From: Pectinophora gossypiella
Taxonomy: Eukaryota; Arthropoda; Insecta; Lepidoptera; Gelechiidae
Reading direction: 5' to 3'
Length of the DNA: 64,000 bases
Assembly: GCF_024362695.1 (NCBI RefSeq)
Contig: NC_065406.1
Span: 7,750,001-7,814,000, forward strand
Of this stretch, positions 44,068 to 56,215 are shown piece by piece; within the stretch, counting starts at the first letter, position 1, and each line of letters starts with the position of its first letter. The notes below the pieces were generated by a model that ran no database searches, was not told the DNA's origin, and saw only the letters and a program-made list of their open reading frames with translations. The position numbers and the translations under genes are program-made.

Positions 44068-47000
44068 TCAGTCAGGATATTTTTCAGCTGTCTTTTTAGG
44101 ATATTGAGTTATTGTAACAATTTTTACTTCTTCATCGTCGTCGTCGTCATAATCAAGCGTCTCCACATTGTCGACAACAATTATGAAGTAGACAAAAACT
44201 GCAAAAAAAATTTTAATTGAGTATAATTATTTATTTACTTCACGAATCAGAACGTTTTCTGCTGGTATCGTCTTTAAAATGAATATGATAAACCGTTTAG
44301 TCATTGTCGTCCTGTGGTCCATCGGCTTGATCCTCAAACGAGGAGCGCTAGTTCGAAATCCAGTACCGAACATGCGCAGAGTTAATAATTTATCTAAAGT
44401 GCAGTTTTCACTAACACAGTTGGCTCGACCATTAGAGATGGCGATACGGCTCATCACCTAACACGTTGGTCTTACAGAAAGCTCGGTGAAGTGTGAATAC
44501 TTAGTTTAGTTCATCTTGCGATGGATGTACCTTTGACTGGAATATAGTTGGGAGCTTATGTTATGTTATAAACCGCACGATGTCCACTGTGTTAGACTAC
44601 TAAAACAATCCACTCGGCTGTAACGACGTATCGATGTAATAAGCTTACCGTCGTTCTGTGGCTTTCTAGGCCAGCAGGAATAAAGAAATACGCTTACGCA
44701 AATTGATGAGGACTCCATCAAAAATTAATAAGCTTAAAAAATATTGATATGGTTTCATCTCGTCAAACAGATCAGCCGGAGCGCCAGCACATTCAAAATC
44801 TTTTGTTGCCATAGTAATAAGTGCAAAAAGTCGAGTAAAGAACGTGATCAGGATTCGCGCAATCGCTGCTTCGATGTAATAGCTTGTAATTGGATCATCC
44901 TATAACGAAAAAAACAAAAGGGTCACTATATGCAAAAGTACTCTCTTTAATCTCTATAAGGGTGGACAGATTCCCCTAATCACCAGAAGACGACTTATTA
45001 TATGTTGTACCTATTTTGGACTCCTAAGATAGATATTTTGGCAAATATCACGGAACTAATTCTTCTCTGTCTCATTATTTTTCTGTTTAATTATTTTTAA
45101 ATATACATCATCACTAATTTAAGAACCACGCTTTTGTCGGTGTAGCATTCTCCATGCCACTTTTTTAGGGAAAAATAAGGCAGTGGTTTCCCTCTTACTT
45201 TCCGCCCACATAAATTGGAAAATATATGAGCAGTAAATAAATAAAATAAAAATGTATTGAACGTTATATTAAAAATAAACTTTAGGTCACTGATCATGTC
45301 AGTTCACAATGTGTTATGTGACTGAAGAGAACTAATGACAAGAAACTGTAACAGAAACACATATTTTACAAAAGGTGTATAAGGTGTGTGTAGGTGTAGG
45401 TGGAGGGTCCACAGAATACCAGCGTCGTGGCTCGCGCCGCGGCTTATGCTGAGTGAGGCCCTTTTATAAAGGACACCACCACCATCGTTGACCAGTCCAT
45501 ACACTCAATTATTTGTATTGCTCGTGTATGTTGTTTTTATTATGTGTTTTGTTTGATTGTAAGTTGTGTGTTACTCCGTGTTTTAAATTATATATTTGTT
45601 TTATATTTGTAACTGTGGTGTCCCTTTATAATAAACGTTTCTTTCTTTCTTTCTTTCTTTCTATAATGTTACCGTAACATTAATATACTTACTAAACAAA
45701 CTAATACTAATGAACTGTCGAAAAAATGTGACTTGGTAACAGAAAATACAATGTAACATAACCAATAGTTTATAATCTATCCGTGGCTACCCGTAAAATG
45801 TAAAAGAGTGGACCAAAAATACATCTGTCAAAGGCTGAAATAAGAATCTATTTCTGAGAACACCTAGGATAGGCAAGTCAATTCGCGGAAGGTCTACATA
45901 TATCGGCCTTTGCCTATAATAATATGCATGAAAGATTAACTAATTATTTAAAGTATTGATTTATCTGCTGATCTGAGAATAGAGGATAATTATATACACT
46001 AATTTTCACCCCGAGCGTATTGTAAAAGTCCACTGAAGGATTGTCTCTCTAAACTCCAACATGATGGAACATTTTGGGCGATCAGCTGATTACTTACTAT
46101 TATTACTACTTATATCATCATCAGCCCATTAACGTCCCCATTGCTGGGGCACGGGCCTTCCCTATGGATGGATAGGGAGATCGGGCCTTAAACCATCACA
46201 CGGGCCCAGTGCGGATTGATGGTTATTAACGACTGCTAATGCAGCCGGGACCAACGGCTTAACGTGCCTTCCGAAGCACGGAGGAGCTCGAGATGAAAAC
46301 CTTTTTTTTTTGGTCACCCATCCTATAACCGGCCTTTGTGAAAGTTGCTTAACCTCAACAATCGCAGACCGAGCGCGTTTACCACTGCGCCACCGAGCTC
46401 CTCTAATTACTACTTATATACGATTCACCATATCCCAGGACTTTCTTTTAAATGTGGCTGCAGGTTGTCTTCTAATTACCTAGTCGAGGTTCTGCCCACC
46501 CCCAAGATTATATATGTACGAGTATCTATATAATAATATGGCAAACAAATTAGAACATCCTTAGTTTTTAAAATGTTGCCTATTTTTACAGATCATAATT
46601 ATCACTAAAAATAATTGCAAAGAAGACTACAGAAAAATAAGGCAGTGGTTTCCCTCTTACTTTCCGCCCACATAAATTGGAAAATATAAATATGAGCAGT
46701 AAATAAATAAAATAAAAATGTATTGAACGTTATATTAAAAATAAACTTTAGGTCACTGATCATGTCATTTCACAATGTGTTATGTGACTGAAGAGAACTA
46801 ATGACAAGAAACTGTAACAGAAACACATCTTTTACAAAAGGTGTATAATGTTACCGTAACATTAATATACTTACTAAACAAACTAATACTAATGAACTGT
46901 CGAAAAAATGTGACTTGGTAACAGAAAATACAATGTAACATAACCAATAGTTTATAATCTATCCGTGGCTACCCGTGGCCTTCCGAAGCTCGGAGGAGCT

Positions 47001-48965
47001 CGAGATGAAAACCTTTTTTTTTTTGGTCACCCATCCTATAACCGGCCTTTGTGAAAGTTGCTTAACCTCAACAATCGCAGACCGAGCGCGTTTACCACTG
47101 CGCCACCGAGCTCCTCTAAAGTAAATATTTAAAAGTAAAATACTTTCCGTATATTTAAAACATAAATAACTTTTGGCTATTAACAACCATGGCAATCAAG
47201 AGCATAACCAACTACCTTTAGCAAACCATAATTATGGCACGAGATACGTGAAGTACCTAGAGTAAACAGTTGCAATAGAACTTTATAAAAGGTACTGAGA
47301 ACATTCTTCTCGAAACAAACAAAAGTTCTTAGTTTTAAATAAATACTTAAACGATACCTTTAGGATTTGTGTCTTGGCTAATTCTTGCTACTAATTGTTA
47401 GTTTAGGTAATCATTATGATACACTATATTGTGATATACTTACATATTACTATTAGATACAAGTACATGTTACTACTAAAGACTCATTCCTACACGCGGG
47501 TTCTGCTATTGTATATTTAGTGTTAAGATTGAATAAATACATAAATCATATTTGAGATGAAATAGTCACTTAGTGAACAGTGACAGCCTCCGTGGTCGAC
47601 AGCCTCCGTGGTCTAGTGGTTAGAGCGTTAGGCTCACGATCTGGAGGTCCGGGTTCGATTCCCGATGGGGATATTGTTGAAATCACTTTGTGAGACTGTC
47701 CTTTGTTTGGTAAGGACTTTTCAGGCTTGAATCACCTGATTGTCCGAAAAAGTAAGATGATTCCGTGCTTCGGAGGGCACGTTAAGCCGTTGGTCCCGGC
47801 TATTAGCCGTAAAAACACCTCCACCAACCCGCAGTGGAGCAGCGTGGTGGAGTATGCTCCATACCCCCTCCGGTTGATTGAGGGGAGGCCTGTGCCCAGC
47901 AGTGGGACGTATATAGACAGTTTATGTTATGTTATGTAGTCACTTAGTACTTGGCATATTGAGCATATCATATATAAGGACGCTGCGATAAGAATTACTC
48001 CAATAACAAAGTAGATATAGAATAAAACTTCGGTAAATTTTCCAATTTTCTCCGTAAAGAGATTATTGCAGATTGGACCGTAACATATTTCGTGACTGAG
48101 AGCACCAATAACCTGTAAAAAGAAATGGTTTATTTAATGTATCAATATCTATGTCACTAAAAAGTGTATATAGTAAGATAACCAATTGGGGTATTCCTAG
48201 GGTATTCAGAAGTACATTCATCGCATGATAAACTAAGATCATTCATCATCATCATCAGGTCTCACACATCTTTTCCAGATGATTTACACAGTGTCTAGGT
48301 GGCATTTTTTCATGAAAATATAAGCTTTTAGAGCTTTACGAACGAGAAAAGTGTGATGTAATTATTATACCGTAGAAAAACCCCGAGACGGACTTAAAAA
48401 CTTGGAAGTAATATACCTTGGGAGTTAGATATGGTAAAAGACTTTTATTCTGCCTCCAGATTTTAATTTATAATGTAATCGACAGTATGAAAAATAAAAG
48501 TATCTCGAAAACTAAGAGTTTATCATAAAATGAACACCCATTTTTTAAACGTGAAAGGATTATCCGTCGATCTGTACATTTCAAGGCAGGTTTTTAAACC
48601 ACTGGCTTAGATATAACCACGCGAATGAAATTATCTACAGATACATGAAAAAGATTAAAGAGAAGGCGAACGTCGTGTCTTATAAGGAGAAGGAATTGGT
48701 CTTTGATAGATAAGAATGGAGAATGCTACATCGACAAGAGCCTGGCTCTTAAATTAGTGATGAATATAATACAATATCCTCCGGTTGATTCAGGGGAGGC
48801 CTGTGCCCAGCAGTGGGACGTGTATAGGCTGTTTATGTATGTATGTATAATACAATATAACGTTAGTTATTATAGAACACTTACTATTGAGACCAAACCG
48901 ATCAACACAGCAGCCCATCTTAAATTATGCACACAAAAACAACAGGTATTCACTTCAAAACACAT
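44068..48965 (-). CDS. Four-transmembrane small membrane protein, four exons
   Basis: Minus-strand exons 48965-48885, 48112-47951, 44899-44698 and 44198-44068 join to 576 nt (191 aa plus stop) with phases 0, 0, 1. The N-terminus MCFEVNTCCFCVHNLRW has a Cys cluster before TM1 (about 17-36). TM2 is about 56-80 (LFYIYFVIGVILIAASLY), TM3 about 92-113 (IARILITFFTRLFALITMA) and TM4 about 134-158. An acidic tail DYDDDDDEE (164-172) follows. The CCFCxxLR start plus four TMs resembles the small insect 4-TM families (DUF4728/LAPTM-like); this is family resemblance, and the function is unknown. The exon 2 donor (gtacta) is weak; reading on instead would stop inside a SINE tail. It ends 215 bases from the convergent Kazal gene. 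Intron 2 (about 3 kb) is full of repeats. Confidence 0.82.
44297..44575 (+). mobile_element. SINE-D, full length
   Basis: tRNA-like head with tggtccatcggcttgatcct and ctagttcgaaatccagtacc, body aatttatctaaagtgcagtt and gcgatacggctcatcaccta, and tail gcgatggatgtacctttgac then cttatgttatgttat. In intron 3 of the 4-TM gene. Confidence 0.85.
45383..45661 (+). mobile_element. LINE 3' end with TTTC tail inserted in duplication copy 1
   Basis: Bounded by tataa at 45378-45382 and 45662-45666. The matching copy has a single tataa (46844-46848). It ends ctttataataaacgtttc plus (TTTC)n. Non-coding, 5' truncated. Confidence 0.85.
46113..46405 (-). mobile_element. SINE-C, full length
   Basis: Close match to 39300-39590, with the same tRNA-like head at the right end (accactgcgccaccgagctc). 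Confidence 0.85.
46977..47117 (-). mobile_element. SINE-C head half, part of the duplication
   Basis: Nearly identical to 46265-46405, including the T-run and hcatcctataaccggccttt-type variants specific to that copy (atcctataaccggcctttgt). It was therefore duplicated with its neighbour rather than inserted anew. Confidence 0.85.
47588..47938 (+). mobile_element. SINE-B, full length
   Basis: The head gcctccgtggtctagtggtt with ggttcgattcccgatgggga resembles tRNA boxes. The body is caaagtgatt-like in reverse, then ttaagccgttggtcccggct, the tail accccctccggttgattgag and cagcagtgggacgtatatag with tttatgttatgttatg. The first 15 bases of the head are duplicated. The end overlaps a possible read-through of exon 2 of the 4-TM gene. 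Confidence 0.88.
48712..48850 (+). mobile_element. SINE-G and SINE-B tail fragments
   Basis: gagaatgctacatcgacaag (SINE-G type) is followed at 48770 by cctccggttgattcagggga and cagcagtgggacgtgtatag (SINE-B tail). In intron 1 of the 4-TM gene. Confidence 0.65.
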
Positions 48966-48989
48966 AACATTTCGTGCACGAATATTACC

Positions 48990-50976
48990 ATAATCGTTAC
49001 GTGATCTTTTCTAAATATTAAGGACAACAAATAATTTTGAAAAATATGGTAATATGTATAAATTGTAATAAATAGACTTCTATGTCAATTTAGACATGCA
49101 CAGACCAAAATGAATAGACTTGTTGTGTGTCGAACTCGCTATTGTAGGTTATACCATGGTGTAAGAAAACCAGGTATGCTCAAGAGCCTAGCTGAAGTCA
49201 TACAACTCCGCATTGCCATTTCGTAAAAAATGAAATACCTACGACCAATGTTGTTATATTTACTTTGCAACGAAATTTTGAACTTTTAGTAAAAGATTTA
49301 CAGTTTTAATGATTTTAATATTATGTGACAAGTAATAGTTATTAAATACATTAGTCAGTAATACACTTAATTTTCCATAATAAAATTTACGTCCTTGGAA
49401 TGTTGGAGATACCACTGCCAAAGGGGCGAGCAATGGCGGCTTGTCATAGGATTCAGCATTACCTGGTTTTCTTATACCATGGGTTATGCCTAAAAATAAT
49501 ACCAAAGCTAGGTCCTGCTCTATGAATAATACAAAACTATTTTAATTCGTAAGCATTGGATTTATTTTAATATATTTGGTTTGGAATTTGTAAAGGCGTT
49601 ATACAGAGATACAGTAGATCAGTGGCAACCCCACTATGCGCGCTTTAAAAAATATGAAACTTAAATAATTTATGAATATACGTAAACCACACATAAACGA
49701 AACCTTAGGACCCACTGTGGTCCGTAATGCTCATATTGGCGATGCTCTATGCTTAGGACAGTTTTCCATACAACCACGGCACATACCACGGCGATCTTCT
49801 GAACATCATTACACCTACCATTGTATTCAAATACTTCTAGTAAAATAAGTAGTCCCACAATAACTCTGCCATGGACTGACAATGGTAGTATTTAAAGTGG
49901 GACGATTTTACTTACGTAATTAAAATAATTAGGTGCTTATGTTAATATATTTTAATACAATGGGTATACCTATTGATGTTTAGATTGAATATACTACAAA
50001 ACAGTTAAGTTACTTAGTAATAACAAGTCATTCTGTTTTGTGAACAATAACCAAAATTTTATTAAATATATATATCAGTGTGTAGTCGCTTATCTCGCTT
50101 CATTCCGCTTCCCTCACATCCGGTACGCTTCGCTCCAGGCGACAGGCGAAAAAGAATACAATAGTTTTCACCGTAAGATCTTCGACATTACGGAAATGAA
50201 CCAATGCAGACCAGAGTTCGTTTCGTATTGTCAAAAGAATTGAAAAGTAGAAAATCGATTTTGTTCCTTTTTTCGAACTTTCTCGACTCCGTGTACAGTA
50301 ACGTTCTATGTTGCAGTAGGTGTAAGTAAGTACATTAAAAACATGGCTCAAAAGTAAAGTTATTACTTCAGTGAGCATTCATTAATATTACTACGGAAAT
50401 CTAAGTTAAAATGTCATATCACATTCCGCAGGCACTTGACAATAATTTTATTTTCACTCAAACTATTTTTCTTAGTTTTCTAACTTCACTGCTTGTTGTT
50501 ATTTCGGTTAATAAACAGTCAATAAGTAGGATAGGATTGTTAACTTTACAACAAGCTGAAAATCTAAGAAAATAGAACCACTTTAAACTTTTTTAATCTG
50601 AAACGAAACGCGTTGTCAGCGAAAGCTTTAGAATTTTTCTGAATAAGCCGTGGAAAGCGTTCAATTTTCAACTTTTCGAATTGAAAAGGAAGTTCTGTAG
50701 TTAGTGTCTGGTTCATCCAGTTATCTGTTATAACGAACTAGAGAGCAAGTACTCCAGGATTCAGTTCACTGTGCACTCCACTAACGAGGCTATCTTCTCT
50801 CTGAAAACAGAATTTACTTTTACCTTCACAACACAGACACACACTACATACAGTTATACATAACAATGTTGCATCGAACACAAAAAGCGTGTTTTTAAAA
50901 GTCTTGTATTTTAACCTACCTCCATTTTATTTCACATAGTGACTCGATCTAGTTTCGCTTGCTTGAAAACATAAAA
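48990..50976. other. Intergenic with unassigned minus-strand frames
   Basis: A minus frame at 49882-49670 begins with a hydrophobic stretch (VIVGLLILLEVFEYNG) that could be a membrane exon of a neighbour, but splice sites and partners were not found. The frame at 49260-49505 shows no domain. 49152-49190 and 49460-49490 share an inverted taagaaaaccaggta tract. Confidence 0.35.
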
Positions 50977-51531
50977 TCTAAATATATAAAAGGAGAAACT
51001 GACTGACTGACCTATCAACGCACAGCCTTAACGGCTAAACGTAGGCACTTGAAATTTGGAAGGGACGTAGCTTAGGTACCGTAGAGGTGCACTAAGAAAG
51101 GAATTCCCGAAATTCCCACGGAACGGGAATTAGCAGGAAAATCCTTTTGTATGAAAAATCTAAACCACTTAAGTTAGCCGCTTGAAATTTGGCATGCAGG
51201 TACCTTAGTAAACTTAAAGCTTAGTTGCAACAGGATATTGCAAAATTCCCACGGGAACGGGAGTTAGCAGGAAAAAACATTTGTATGAAAAAATTTAAAC
51301 CGCGTAAGATACGAGTAGATGTTTTCAATCTAGCATGCATGCATACCTTAGTAAATATAAAGTTTAGTTATGGCTCTATTTTGAAAAATGGGAGTTAGCG
51401 GGAAAAAACATGTTGTATCAAAAAAATCTAAACTGCATAAGTTAGATACTTGAAATTTGACATGCTTTCCCATACACACAAAGATCTCTATTATAACACG
51501 CCACGCGGACGAAGGCGCGGGCAAAAGCTAG
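50977..51531 (+). mobile_element. 555-bp non-autonomous Helitron with internal repeats
   Basis: Starts TC (tctaaatatataaaaggaga) after host A and ends gaaggcgcgggcaaaagCTAG before host T. The interior has at least three tandem units of about 120 bp, each with a cacggaacgggaattagcag-type run, aggaaaa, a ttgtatgaaaaa-type run and acttgaaatttggcatgc. No Rep/helicase ORF. Confidence 0.8.
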
Positions 51532-51672
51532 TAAATTATAAGATTGACGGTCCTCTGTATCAACAAAACTAATGTACTAGATAGATTATGAAATTCTGAT
51601 TACTAAATTAAGACAGGTCGAAAACTAACGAAAAATATTTTCTTTTTCTATGTAACTTATTTATGAATTTTA

Positions 51673-51812
51673 GTCAAGAAAAACGTAATAATAAGTCCGA
51701 CATTTTATCACGTTTTTCTATGACGTTACAGTGTACTTTTTCGTACAAATTCCATAGTAATTTCGTGTTTTGACGTTTAGTAAAAAGTAACTGATTTGAC
51801 TAGTTGGAAACT
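51673..51812 (-). repeat. 140-bp repeat, partner of 5331-5480
   Basis: Reverse complement of the 5.3 kb copy (gtccgacattttatcacgtt, attccatagtaatttcgtgt). Confidence 0.65.
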
Positions 51813-51823
51813 AGCCTATAGAT

Positions 51824-51990
51824 AGGGCCCTGTGCCGAGGTTTTTCTTGCAGCTTCTTTTCCCCGGCTATACAGGTTGTTAGAAGCTGTAGTAGTTTTAG
51901 GCTATTGAGACGTTCGTTAGATAAAAAATCATGATTCGAAGTGTAACTATGTTATCTAGTGAATAAAGTTATTTTTTAATTTTAATTTGG
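51824..51990 (+). mobile_element. Solo 3' end of the 10.25-kb CR1 family
   Basis: gccctgtgccgaggtttttc, cttttccccggctatacagg and gtgaataaagttatttttta match 13898-14055 closely, with point changes and a diverged tail. Only the 3' UTR is present, the usual product of aborted target-primed reverse transcription. Confidence 0.92.
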
Positions 51991-54900
51991 AAATACTACG
52001 TCCTCTTAAAAATTCAGATCATCGTTATAATAAAAAAAACACATGCAAATTTATTCTGTAATTGTTGAGATTATCCTAAACATACAGAGGGTATATTTGC
52101 TTTCTATAATGTAACTGATGATGGATTGATGCTAGCTGCCAATAAGTTGTTTCTTTTTTAACTGAGCAATCTTTGACTTCAGCATATACTTACAGCCACC
52201 ACGCCAAGGCACTGAGATTTTTACTACTTATTGATATCAACTAACCTAAATAAATACCTATATTTATATATAGTTTTACGACGAATTACGAATCTGGCTT
52301 CTAAGTTAAGTAAGTAGCCGGTGCTCATTCTTGCGGCAAAGGAATAATTCTATAGCGCGCGGAACAAGGAATAGCAATTGGGAGGTTGATTTATGTGGAA
52401 GCGTTAACTTGAAGGCCGGGACATTAGCGGGGAGTGATTGTCCCGTTGACCCCCTCTCGTTTGGTTATCTATCAGATGCCCTCGTCTGAAGAGACAAATA
52501 CATCGGATTCTACAAAATATTACACTTATTTCTCCTTCCCCGTCCTGATTACACATTGATTGCTAGGTTTGTTCCTTACGTTTTATATTCAATCTCTAAA
52601 AATAATCACCACAATTCCTCGTTATTATTTTAAAAGCTTGATATACTTTTCACTGACCGGTACTTTTTATTCTACACGTTTTAAGCATATATTATGTCCT
52701 ATTCTGTATATACAATAATAATATAGGAAAGTACATTGATTGCCTGTGATCCCGTTACTTGAACCCAGAAAAATAAATTTTACTTAGGCGAAAGATAAAT
52801 TATGAAGCTCTTAATAGCCTTACCTAGTATATAATCATTTTATGTCATGTCAGGGGCCTTTGGCGACTCAATAATAACTCTGACACCAGGATTGATGAGG
52901 TTGGTAATCCACCTCACAGCCCACACGATAGAAGAAGTATGTATAGGTACAATTCCTCGCCCAACACACGTAATACCTGAATCCAAGCGAAATTCCGATT
53001 TAAAGAGGAGCGCAATGGCACTGACCATTAGCGCAGATCCGGCGATGTCTCAATAAGGATGCAGCCGCGCCGCAGACGGGCTCCACTTCAATTTGCAGCT
53101 ACTACCCGCTGATTCAATTACACTACATGAATATACATTCCTTTCTCTGTCTCGACCACTCCATTCAACTTGGACGCGACAACTCGAATCGTTTCCTCTT
53201 TGATTATGCACATAAATTGTCGTTTCATAAAACTTAATTCATATTCTTTGCAAGCGCGACTGTTGGCAAATAGAAAATCCTATATTTCTTTTTTATCCGC
53301 GATTGATCACGCTGTCCGCACGGAAACAATGGCCGGTTGGTGCTTGCTGATACAGACGTATGGTGTGGACAAACAAAAATGGAAGCGTCGCCCGTCGAAA
53401 TTCTAAAGCAATCTATTACGCGAAGTAAAGGCAAATCCGGCGAACGATGCGCAATAAATCCAACTGGATGACATATCATTTCGGCCAGCGGTCCCAACTC
53501 GGGTTTTTAACAACGATCATATTCAGATTTTAATGTGATTTATAATAAGCTACTCAAGGGTTGTTTTCCCGAAACTTGCACGTATTCATGTTCTAAATTG
53601 GAATATATGCCGTGGCCTCAATCCGCGTCTTCGAAACTCGGTAAGTACCGAAGTAAATCAGGTCGGGCGGTGGCGGCGCTAGCTGTGCTGGCACTAACCA
53701 GAAACTAATGACACACGATACACTCCCGCTCACTTTATCACTTAATTAAGTCAGTAGCAGCTACATGCACACTTCAGTCACTACACACGTACCCTCGAGC
53801 ACCATCCACCCCGGCCTCGCTCCGACCTGACTACTGAGTACCTTAATAAAGATGAAACTAATTTTCTCCAACAGTAATGTAATATGAGTATCTTTTTATT
53901 TAGGCCGGATTTCTGAGTACCCACTCATAATTATATAGGCGAAAGCTCCTCATTTTTTGTCTGACTGTATTATCTTGAACACAGACTTAAACTTATTAGA
54001 CTTTATAGAATTAAAACATAACAAAATGTTCATTTATTTGATTAAGTCGTAACATAACTTAGGACTGGGAGGAGTATTTGATAGCATATTATCTTCTAAT
54101 TACGTGTGGTTCCGCCACATATGCTATTCATCATCATCAGCTATTGTGGATTACATGATTTAATCTTAGACAGATGGTTACGGGCGTAACACTACGTTGA
54201 TCCGGAGGCCCCGGGTTCGAATCCCAGTGGGGACATATCACAAAAATCAATTTGTGATCCCTAGTTTGGCTAGGATATTACAGGCTGATCACCTGATTGT
54301 CCGAAAATAAGATGATCCGTGCTTCGGAAGGCACGTTAACCCGTTGGTCCCAATTACTACTTTCTGTTTAAGTATGTAGTCCAGTATTCCACCTCACAAC
54401 CCATACGATAAGAAGAAGAAGAAGTACGTTGATACTTTATTTATCCAGTAGCTCAACGTGAAAGGTCAAGTCAGAATTTATGAGTGAGGGAACACGATGC
54501 TTGGCGGGAGCATGTCCATACGTCACGTTGTGCACACACGTAAAATTTACTAACGAAGGCAATTAGGGATTCAGAGGCGAGCTTGTGTCACGCGTGAAAA
54601 ATTGGATGAAGGGCCCTCAGGGGTAAACGGTTTCAACGACACGAGACCTCTACAGCACTCCACGAACGAAAGCTCATAGAGTAGGTACTTTTCCCATGCT
54701 GAGTACGAAATTATTAGACTAACATTCACATTCTGACACGACTACGTAGAGTACGAAATTACGGTTATTATAATATCGCCTAATAAAATCAATTTGTACT
54801 AAAATTATAACAAACGTTATAATTACGATTCTTGTCATGCTTCGTATGATAATGGCTCCGATTCGTGCAGACACCTCCTAATTTTACTTTAAGTTATACT

Positions 54901-55315
54901 GTCATTTTCTTATCCGCCGAAAAGGAAAGGGACGGATGATTGACGGCTCTTAATTTTAGGAAGAATGAGTAAATGAATGAATAACCCGGGCGAATTAAAA
55001 AGGTATCTCGCTGGCATGCAAACCGTTTGATGTGTGTTGTCAACATAATTCTGTCGGGTTATTGGCCACTGTAAAATTTTTAGACGGTTGTTTTAGATTT
55101 GTGCTTAAAATTGACGTGTGTTCCATAAATTTTATGCCTGTCGATTACCCGTCCCTTTCCTTTTCAGCGGATAGGAAAATGACAGATATAACTTGAAATA
55201 AAATTAGATGGTACTTACAGGAATTAGCACCATTAATAATGTAAAATATACTAAGTATAGGTAGATACATATTATAATGATAACAATATAATTTAAAGTT
55301 AGTTTATAATTTAAA
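51991..55315. other. Intergenic; SINE-A pieces at 52843-52945 and 54196-54425
   Basis: 52843-52945 is a SINE-A 3' end (tgtcaggggcctttggcgac). 54196-54425 is a SINE-A missing its first bases (gatccggaggccccgggttc). Frames at 53170-53497 show no domain. 54055-54130 resembles a worn SINE-F. Confidence 0.6.
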
Positions 55316-55627
55316 GTGGAGCCGTGGTAGCCTAGTTGGAAGTATGCTTGACTGTCACTGTAGAGTCACAGGTTCGAATCTTAAACCTATGATTTTTAAA
55401 ATCGTTTTTCGTATTCATGTTTGATCACGTGCTTAGCGGTGAAGGAAAATATCGTGAGGAAACCCACATACCCGAGAAATGCGTTTCGGAGGTATGACAT
55501 AACCTGGTATAGGGCTGGTTTTCCCCTCGCGGTTCAGAAGGCCAAACAGGCAGTAGCTTTTTATAAAAAACCGCACCTGTCAAATCTTCAGGTTAGGTAA
55601 GTGGACCCTGGGAAAACGGGATAACGA
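55316..55627 (+). mobile_element. SINE-E, full length
   Basis: tRNA-like head gccgtggtagcctagttgga with gtcacaggttcgaatcttaa, body gaaggaaaatatcgtgagga, and end tggaccctgggaaaacggga. It supplies the head missing from the copies at 28.0 and 40.0 kb. Confidence 0.85.
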
Positions 55628-55639
55628 ATAAAATTTAAA

Positions 55640-56215
55640 GTCACTGTGGTCCTGCGGTGCACTGGCTTGTTTCCCAATCGGGGATCACCTGTTCGAACCC
55701 TAGTATCAGACTTGCACCAATAAGTTATTAATAATAATAATAAAAACACTTTATTGCACACAAATTCACAAAACATTTACAGGATAAACTTATTCTAAGG
55801 TGGTCAAAGGGGGCCTTATCGCTAAGAGCGATCTCTTCCAGACAACCTTCGGCAAAGGATATGGTACATTTGTACAGCTGCAGTGTAGCGCGCAGATGCG
55901 TAAAATAAAACAAAAGACACATTTTATATATACATACACAATCTTATATACTAAATATAATATATTATACACATACTATAGATATATACAAGTACTAGGT
56001 AGTAGATATATACAAGTTATTAATTTATCTTAAGCGCAGTTTTCACTAACACTGTTGTGTCGACCATTATAGACGAACATACGGCTCACCTATCAATCAC
56101 ATTGGTCTAACAGAAAACTCTGTGACGTGTGAGTAAGTACTTAATTGATTGCGATGGATGTACCTCTGACTACCCCAATTGGGATTAGTCGTGAGAATAT
56201 GTTATGTTATATAAT
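55640..56215 (+). mobile_element. SINE-D split by a LINE end
   Basis: The head (cactgtggtcctgcggtgca, ctgttcgaaccctagtatca) lies left of the insertion and the body and tail (ctaacactgttgtgtcgacc, gcgatggatgtacctctgac) lie right of it. Confidence 0.85.
55733..56013 (-). mobile_element. LINE 3' end nested in SINE-D, 11-bp TSD
   Basis: Flanked by aagttattaat at 55722-55732 and 56014-56024. Minus-sense 3' end with an (ATT)n tail and agagcgatctcttccag / ggggccttatcgct, the same family as 27205-27372. Confidence 0.9.

Larger units (their letters stand above)
45170..46976. repeat. Direct duplication with one filled and one empty LINE site
   Basis: 45170-45382 plus 45662-45794 matches 46632-46976 almost base for base (gaaaaataaggcagtggttt at both starts, tccgtggctacccgt at both ends). 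Copy 2 lacks the 45383-45661 insert and has a 4-base aata difference. After the match, copy 2 goes straight into SINE-C sequence that in copy 1 lies about 470 bases further on. Confidence 0.9.

Noticed and set aside
44227..44461. Overlapping 60-76 codon frames
   Set aside because: They lie within SINE-D and differ between copies of that SINE.
50977..51531. CRISPR-like array
   Set aside because: The repeated units are long and diverged, with no short direct repeat and spacer structure, and they lie inside Helitron ends in a eukaryotic genome.
52840..53056. Frames on both strands containing GVRVI / LTPGLMRL
   Set aside because: They are translations of the SINE-A 3' end, and the same peptides appear at 22921-23155.
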